Of a stretch of DNA of 64,000 nt, positions 57,601 to 63,600 are shown piece after piece (within the stretch, counting starts at the first letter, position 1; each line of letters starts with the position of its first letter). The position numbers were made by a program, and so were the translations under genes. The stretch is from Prorocentrum cordatum (lineage: Eukaryota > Sar > Dinophyceae > Prorocentrales > Prorocentraceae): the NCBI GenBank assembly GCA_963575745.1, contig CAUYUJ010014337.1, positions 182,821 to 246,820 of the forward strand. Direction: 5' to 3'. Below the pieces are notes generated by a model. That model saw only the letters and a program-made list of their open reading frames with translations, was not told the origin of the DNA and did no database searches.

Positions 57601-60600
57601 CATCAAGAAGGAGACGGAGCAGATTGGCAACCCGCTGGACTCCCTCGCTATCATGAAGGACACGAAGAGCAAGCTGTTCAAGTTGAAGGAGGCAGAGCTG
57701 GAGGCTAAGCAGATGAAGAATGATGCAGCTGGGGTTCCATACGCAGGTGCATTGGAGAAGGATCTCAACGACTTCGTGCCTAAGATCGGTGCGTGTGTGA
57801 AGGCCGTGGAAAAGCTCATCTTGAGCGACAGCAAGGAGGCATTGGACGTGGAGGAGGTGAAGAAACTCGACACGAAGGTTAGCCAGCTTGAGACGGGCTT
57901 TGAGAAAATGCGCGAGTGGGCAATCAAGTTCGGCTTCCAGTCTGCCAAGCCAGCCCGCAAGAAGACGAAGAAGGAGTAGATGGGCTTCAGGGTTGCCACT
58001 CGACTGACGGTCGGGAGGCTTCGGGTTTACAGTGTCTGCGCAGACGTCCTCGGGAGGGGCAGTCTCAGAGGGCGCCCATCAGGCCTTTTTGGGGAAAAAC
58101 AGGAAAACGCCAAGATATACATCTTGTTAAAGAGAGAGAGAGAGAGAGAGGGAGGGAGAGGGAGACAGAGAGAGAGGAGTACTAAACGATACGAACAACA
58201 ACGACTAAACAAACTAAACAAACAGTAAGGCTAAAGAAAAGAAGACAACAGCATAATAAGCCATCAACAGTAGTAAAGACAAGGCAACACAGACATAACA
58301 CGCAGAGTGCCTGGGTGTAAACAGCTTGATGCATCTCAGGGAGCTGGGTGTAAACAGCTTAATGCATAGCCGAGCGTTTGGGAGTAAGCAGCCTGATGCT
58401 TCGCCGAGTCTGTTGCCAGCGAGCCCGTGCACCCCCGCCAAAAAAAGAATATAGACATACAACGCATTGCAGACTCGAACATAGTTTCTGATGCCCCCCA
58501 TCCAAGGAAGACCTGTCAGGAACTATATCATACATACAGAAACGAGAGGCACATAACAAATGGCCAAACCCACATCCACAAAAACGTGACCGATCTCCGA
58601 CCCGTAGCCATTTTAGTCCAACTTTCTTGCTAAATGAAGCGTTCCTTGAAGCAGATATTGGCATCAGATTCTGCAACAGATACTACTGTAGTCGATTCTT
58701 CGCCATGTGTTGACCTAGTGCCGCCTGGGGTCCGTCGCAGGTTGGGCAGCCATGAGAAAATAGAGCTCGAGGCCAAGCACAGCTCGATCGGCGATGGTTC
58801 GTGTGCACTTCCTTTGAATGAGACCCTCAAGAGGAAGTGGGCCAGGGCTGAACTCAGCTCGGCAGACGTGCAGGAAATAGCCATGAGCGCGCAGAGTCAA
58901 GGAGCGATAGGCATTGACAACATGGCGCGGATAGGGGCAGCAGGTCACCTCCCAGGTAACATGTTCCGAGATCTATGCCAAGCCATTGGGACCCCTTTGG
59001 GGGCACCAGCAATTACTTGGAGACGATTGCCACTGAAGAGTGGAATGGCTATGTTTCCCGTAGTGATGCCCCATCTTCTGTTCGAGCAGTTTCACAAGGA
59101 GAGGCCAGACGAATTTGCAAAATCTTTTTTGGGTGGTGCAGATGATTGCAGAGAGTTCTGGACCACATCAACAGGTGCACAAATTAAATTATTGACGCTT
59201 CGCGTACCCCCACCAGCCCACCCATAATTGTTTGCCAGTGTTCTTGAGGCCTCTTGGAGGCTATCTTGAGCCATGCTCGGCTGGAGGTTGTCGGAGGCTG
59301 TTTTGAGCCATGCTCGGCTTTCTTGGGCCATCTTGAGGCTGCCTTGAGGCATCTTGGAAGGCTGTCGGAGGATAGCTTGAGCCATGCTTGGCTATCGTAG
59401 GCCATGTTGAAGGCCATCTTGGGCTATCTGGGGCCATCTTGGAGCCATCTTGGGCCAAGACGGGCGGGGTGGAGGGTCGTTGGGGGATGCTGGGAGGCCT
59501 CTTGGGGCCATCTTGGGCCCCATGGCTCAAAACAGGAAGTCCCTCAGTTAGGACCCCCCCCCCTCGGAGGCTCAAATCTGGCGCCGTGGGGCTCTCTTGG
59601 GCCGCTGTTGGGCGCCTCTTGGGCGATCTTGGGGCCGTCGTGGGCCTTCTTGGGCCCCTCTGGGGACTCTCTTGGGCCATCTTGGGGCCCCAGAGGCCCA
59701 TCGGACACGAAAAGGCGAGAATGCCAACAACATTGATGTTCCCTATGCTTTTGAAAGGTTTTGGAATGTTGGAAGGCACCGTGGAGGGCTCGAAGGGCAC
59801 TTGGATCCGTCTTGGGGCTGTCTTGGGGCCTCCTGGAGGCATGTCGGAGGCTATCTTGACCCGTCTTGGGGTACATTGGGCCATCTGGGAGGCCATCTTG
59901 CGACTTGGAGCGCCTCTTGGAGCCATCCTGGGCCATCTTGGACGCCGCGGCGCATCCGCCCCCCCCCCCTCCAGGTCAAGGGAAGGGGGTAGGGGGAGGG
60001 GTAAACCCCTCCCCCGAGCAGGGGAAGGAGGGGGAAGAGAGAAAAACAAACTCGTCATACCACCGTAGCCCTAGAGGACTGGTGGGATTTTGGAATCCGA
60101 CATTGCGCAATCGACCGAAGCGGTTGCTCTACAAAACAATTCCTCTTGGGCTGCACGGTGATGGGGGTTCATATTCGCACAACGAGTCGGTGTATGTTGT
60201 TTCCTGGAACAGTATCCTCGGCCTTGGTGACACAAGGTCGAAGAAGATGATTTTCGCCATCATAAGAAAATCGCAGCTTTCCAAAGAAGCATGGGACGCA
60301 TTGTGGGACATTTTCGGAGAATCCATGACTATTCTTTTGGGTGGCTTGGCGTCGGCTGGGAACTTCTCTGGCTGTTTATGTCAACTACGTGGTGACTGGG
60401 ATTTTTACGCTGAAGTTCTGGATTTCCCTCGGCAGAATACGCAAGAAAACAATTGCTGGCTCTGCAAAGCCAGCATCATTTATCCAGAGACGAGGTTTAC
60501 TGATGCTACCGATCAAGCAGGCTGGCGCCACACGCTGAGAACTACAGAGAGCTACGAAGCTGAGTTGCGCGCCAAAGGGCAAGAGCTTCCCATGTTATTT

Positions 60601-63600
60601 CGAAAAGTGGTTGGGTTCAGGCTCGAGTACTGCATGATCGATGTGCTCCACGCCATCGATCAGGGTGTCTGCTCGCACGTCCTCGGTTCGATCATGTGGG
60701 AATGTATGGCCCACATGGGCGCAAATCAGCAGGAGCAAGTTACCGCCCTTCATGCAGACCACAGGGAGTGGCAAAGGCAGCAGCGAAGTGGATTCAATCA
60801 CCTTCAAGGCAAGATTACTCTTGCGCGTTTGCGGTCCTCGAGCGGTTACGCAAAATTCAAAGCCAAAGCTGCCGATTCGCGCCACATGTCAGGGTACGCA
60901 GTGTATTTGGCGCGTAAGTACAACGATGGAACTGTGCATGCCAAAAGAAGATTAGCAGTGGCTGAGATTTTGGATAGGTTTTATTGCATCTTGAAGAGCC
61001 AAGACATGTTTTTAACACCCTCCGCAGTAGATGAATTAAAGCAGTTGGGGAAACGCCTTGTGATTTTGTACAACGCGTTGAGTGTTGAGGCTGCGCGGTC
61101 ACACAAGAAGCTTTGGAAACTGGTTCCGAAATTTCACCTTTGGCTGCACCTGTGCGAGACACAGGCCAGCTTCATGAACCCCAGGTTCTACTGGACATAC
61201 TCGGATGAAGATTTAGTCGGCATCGTATGTGAAGTCGCCAAGACTTGCCATCCACGCACGCTGTCAGAGACAGCTACATATAAATACTTGTTGTTTCACT
61301 TTGGCTGATGAGCGAACAGCGAACTGCTGTTCCACAGGAAAACGATGGAACATTCAGTCGCCATGCCTTCGGCACCATTCGCCATCCCCACGTGAATGTT
61401 CCAGTGCCGTCTTGGGGCCGTCTGGAGCCTTCTTTGGGAGGTCTTGGAGGCCCATCTTGGGCCGTGCTGGGCAATCTTGGACTGTCTTGGGGCTGTCTCG
61501 GGCGCCGCCTGGCAGCCGTCTTGGAGCCGTCTTTGGGACGTCTTGGAGGCCCATCTTGGGACGCTCTGGGAAAAAATTGGCCCTCTTGGGGCTGCCTCGG
61601 GCCGTCTGGTATTCTTACTCGGGTGTATGTGCACACATGAACAGGTATGTGTACGAGCCTGTATGTATGTATGTATGTAGGTATGTATGTACGTATGTAT
61701 GTATGTATGTATGTATGTATGTGTGTATGTGTGTATGTGTGTATGTGTGTATGCGTGTATGTGTGTATGTGTGTATGTATGTATGCGTGTGTGTGTCTCA
61801 GCGTATGCGTGCAAACATGGGTGTGTAGGTGTGTGTACGTATGACACATGTGTGTGTAGGTGTGTGTGTGTATGTGTACGAGTGCATGTATGTATGTGTA
61901 TGTGTATATGTGTATGTGTGTATGTGTACGTGTGTGAGAGAGTGTGTATAGATGTACGCATGCAAATATACGTAGTGTGTGGCGACGCATGTTTATATTA
62001 GTGTGTGCATGCAGTGCTATACGTATGCACGTATGTGCGTATGTATATGTGTATGTATCGACGTATGTCTCTACGTATTTGATATGTTGATGATCGTTCG
62101 CATGTATGTATGTACAGATGTGAAATAGGAGACGTCGATCTCTTATTTGACATCATATATCCTATAGTTCGAAAAACAACCTTGCTCTTAGATATAGGTG
62201 ACGTCGGATGCTCGGGGGGGTGGGGCCCGGCGACCTGGGGGCGGGCGGCCCTCTGACCAGAGCTGGGGGCGACCGGGGCAGGCCCCCGAGGTCCTCCCAG
62301 GCGCCCCCCCCTGCTGCCCCTCCGGCGAGGCTGCTGCGGCCTCGTCGGGAAGGCAGCAGGGGGGGGGTTCGGAGCAGACCAGCGCAGCTGCCCCCGTCAG
62401 AAGGCCGCCCGCCGTCCCACCACAGGGAGGAGGAGGAGGAGGAGGAGGAGGAGGAGGAGGAGGAGGAGGAGGAGGAAGAGGAGGAGGAGAGGCCTCCCGC
62501 GAGGCCTCCCCGCCTCCGCGCCTGGCCCCCCGTTCCCGCACGCGGACCCCCAGGCAGCCGTGGCTCCCCACGCTTGGGGGGCTGGGGATTTGTGGCACGG
62601 CCACCAGCAGGAAGGGCTGCCTCCTCCGGGGGGGGAACTCGGGGGGGTGAGGTGGCCTGCTCCAGAAGCCCTGCATCCAAACAAGCATGACAGCTGTTGG
62701 AGGCGCCAGGCGTGAGTCGTCTATCGTCGTGGTCGGTCGTCCTCGTCGTCGTTGCGGCCAGTCCTTGTCAACGGACGTCGTCGTCATTCTGTGGAAATTC
62801 GGCGTTCGTCGTCGTCGCCGGAATTTTCGACAGCGTTGGGACCGCCCCAGATCGGCGGCACTGGCCAAAGATCACTACACAATGACATGCGTTGGAAACA
62901 CAAGACGTACTCCCGCCAACCTTCCGCCGACGGCTGTGCCTCTCACATTACTGCCGCCTGCCTCCCGACGGGAAGCAGATGCGAACCTCTGCGTAGCTCC
63001 TGGGCTGGGCGTCTCCGGGGGCGCTCCATGCGGAGCGAGAGCAGGACAAAAAAGCGTCTCCGCGTCGCGGACTCCCTCCTCCGAGGGCCAGCGAGCGCCC
63101 CGTGGATTCCGAGAAAGGAGAAAGGACGCCGTCCTCGTCTTCGACGGCGTCGCCAAATCTTTCACGGCGAACCATGGCACACACCATATGGTATGACAAC
63201 AATGATTACAGCAGCGAGCGGCCGGCCATCACGCGCTTGGCGTGGAGCGAGATCGGGCGTCCTAGCAGAATTGGGGCTCCGCAGTGCGGACTGTTGTTGC
63301 GCTTTTCTTGCTGCAGCTGCTGCGTTGACTTCTCGATTCTTTACACACAAAAGCTTTCCCTCGGAAGGCGGCAGGCGGCGGCGAGCGCCCGTGCGCGCAG
63401 CAGGCCGCGACAGAGAGCCACGCTGCCGAGGGACGCGGCCCGACATCTGGGCCAACCACCCAGGGGTTCCCGCGTCGCTCCTCGCCATCACGGCCGGGGC
63501 CTCGTCGCCACATGGGAGACACTGCGTGTGGAAACGAATAGATGGAGAGACGGGCGGTCCCGATCGCCGCCGCGAGTCGTGCATGAATATCTGGAGGTCT

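Noticed and set aside
52781-60090. The 0.9-kb inverted copies as simple terminal repeats of one transposon
   Set aside because: ORF D continues in frame beyond the right copy for 410 codons, so the copy behaves as an intron. The idea is kept only as an alternative.
61309-61640. Frame starting with ATG directly after the ORF D stop (TGATG)
   Set aside because: After about 30 residues it enters CTTGGGGCC repeat. The overlap with the stop is probably chance.
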